Program-made: the position numbers and the translations under genes
NCBI GenBank assembly: GCA_003162255.1
Contig: PMMJ01000154.1
Location: forward strand, 27,984 to 34,038
Direction: 5' to 3'
Source of the DNA: Acidobacteriaceae bacterium
Lineage (GTDB): Bacteria > Acidobacteriota > Terriglobia > Terriglobales > Acidobacteriaceae
DNA: 6,055 nucleotides
Shown here: one piece after another, positions 5,653-6,055 of the stretch
Layout: each line of letters starts with the position of its first letter
Numbering within the stretch: the first letter of the stretch is position 1
Notes under the pieces: generated by a model
What the model saw: the letters and a program-made list of their open reading frames with translations, nothing else
What the model was told of the DNA's origin: nothing
Databases searched by the model: none

Positions 5653-5659
5653 AAGGGAG
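5653..5659 (+). promoter_or_regulatory. ribosome binding site AAGGGAG selecting GTG 5664
   Basis: AAGGGAG ends 4 bases before GTG 5664. The alternative in-frame ATG 5610, 18 codons upstream, has only a weak purine stretch before it and would add a basic low-complexity extension (MRIRAPAGSARLRAKGSF). I therefore prefer GTG. Confidence 0.6.
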
Positions 5660-5663
5660 CTTT

Positions 5664-6055
5664 GTGAAACGAGGAAAACGTCGAGGTAAAGGAGCGGAGT
5701 TCGTGGACGCGGACTTCGCTGAAATTCTCTATGGAGAAGGAAGCGGCAGTCGGTCGGACAGCCGCCAAGTGCAACGGAAGACACAACAGTTCTGCTGTCA
5801 AGTGCAGCGGGCGCTGAACCTCGCGCTCGCGGATTCAAACGTTGCTGGCATTGGCTGCGAACTGTTTGTAGATGAGGTTTCGCCAGCACCCGGTTGCGGC
5901 CATTTGCTGGTCTATATCGTTGTGCAGGATGGCTACTCCGTCGTCGATGCGATGAGCGCGCTCCGGCGCGATGCATCGCGTTTGCGGTCGGAGGTGGCGA
6001 TGGCGATCGCCAGAAAGCGAGCGCCAGAACTGTCGTTTGTGCCGGTCTCGGTGCA
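5664..6055 (+). CDS. RbfA-like ribosome-maturation protein (3' truncated by window)
   Basis: The frame opens after TGA 5601 and runs off the window end with 130 complete codons. After a basic, Gly-rich N-terminus, residues following the RKTQQFCCQVQRALNLALA helix lead to two strands, ELFVDEVSPAPGCG and HLLVYIVV, then a long helix (ALRRDASRLRSEVAMAIARKRAPELSFVPV). This is the layout of the RbfA KH-like fold (helix, beta hairpin, helix, R..PEL.F ending; P121-E-L). RbfA binds the 30S subunit during 16S rRNA processing in the cytosol. This sequence is not a canonical RbfA. It resembles, from memory, a divergent RbfA-annotated group in Planctomycetes and possibly Acidobacteria that coexists with the normal protein, so I give no gene symbol. 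A strong ribosome binding site and a structured leader precede it. Confidence 0.65.
   Translation, partial: MKRGKRRGKGAEFVDADFAEILYGEGSGSRSDSRQVQRKTQQFCCQVQRALNLALADSNVAGIGCELFVDEVSPAPGCGHLLVYIVVQDGYSVVDAMSALRRDASRLRSEVAMAIARKRAPELSFVPVSV

Larger units (their letters stand above)
5267..5663. other. 397-base spacer between the 507-aa gene and the RbfA-like gene
   Basis: I find no convincing long gene here. A weak CTCGCC/GGCGAG hairpin (5289-5294 with 5304-5309, 9-base loop), followed by only TTTT, might end transcription of the export cluster. The rest holds a possible promoter (5409-5437), a perfect 10-base palindrome CAAGCGCTTG (5458-5467), a mini-ORF and several hairpins. Open frames that cross the region on either strand lack recognisable domains and ribosome binding sites. 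Confidence 0.5.

Noticed and set aside
5457..5801. Minus-strand 114-codon frame opposite the RbfA-like gene
   Set aside because: Its N-terminal half is antisense to the better supported RbfA-like gene, and its remainder covers the hairpin region. There is no start signal or known motif.
6002..6011. GGCGATCGCC, containing the HIP1-like octamer GCGATCGC
   Set aside because: This is a single occurrence inside a coding sequence, so it is not evidence of a cyanobacterial HIP1-rich genome.
1..6055. tRNA genes, CRISPR arrays, transposases or integrases
   Set aside because: I saw no cloverleaf with a T-loop, no regularly spaced repeats and no DDE, tyrosine or serine recombinase motifs on either strand.

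Overview
The window looks like a bacterial chromosome segment of intermediate GC content from a diderm with many secreted orphan proteins. Acidobacteriota or Planctomycetota are my best guesses. The clues are the divergent RbfA-like protein at the right end and exported proteins with a CGxLCGxGYYVVL signature. No gene is a decisive taxonomic marker, so the assignment is inference. I see no rRNA, tRNA, CRISPR array, transposase or integrase.

Left part (1-1175), apparently decayed accessory DNA: the last 27 codons of an unidentified gene (1-84); a short repeat-rich spacer with nested inverted repeats (94-145); an ImmA/IrrE-type reading frame (170-835) that keeps the E..CN..A..LVP helix and the C-terminal half but has no HExxH active site; and, facing it, a possible ParB C-terminal remnant (1157-876, minus strand).

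Minus-strand operon (2011-1176): a good sigma70-type promoter (TTGAAA-18-TATATT) drives a 186-aa single-pass membrane protein and, 9 bases later, a 68-aa protein that is 65% charged residues or Gln and has a textbook AAGGAGG ribosome binding site. The 68-aa frame ends at an amber codon. Six codons after it, the same frame continues into the ParB-like remnant.

Plus-strand cluster (2126-5266): three consecutive genes for exported, Cys-containing proteins. They are a 294-aa protein with a CGNLC C-terminal domain, a 166-aa VCBS/FG-GAP-like protein broken by a -1 frameshift at an AAAA run, and a 507-aa protein with three apparent domains. None has a usable Shine-Dalgarno at normal spacing, and the spacer before the second holds nested hairpins. 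Their functions are unknown. Shared direction and shared export suggest one envelope-associated locus.

Right part (5267-6055): a long spacer with a possible promoter, a 17-codon mini-ORF behind a perfect GGAGGA, and three short hairpins ending directly at the AAGGGAG site of a GTG-started RbfA-like gene (5664 to beyond the window). This structured leader before a ribosome-maturation-like gene is the most interesting regulatory candidate here. The most notable protein-level observations are the recoding-or-decay signals at 1176 and 3286.
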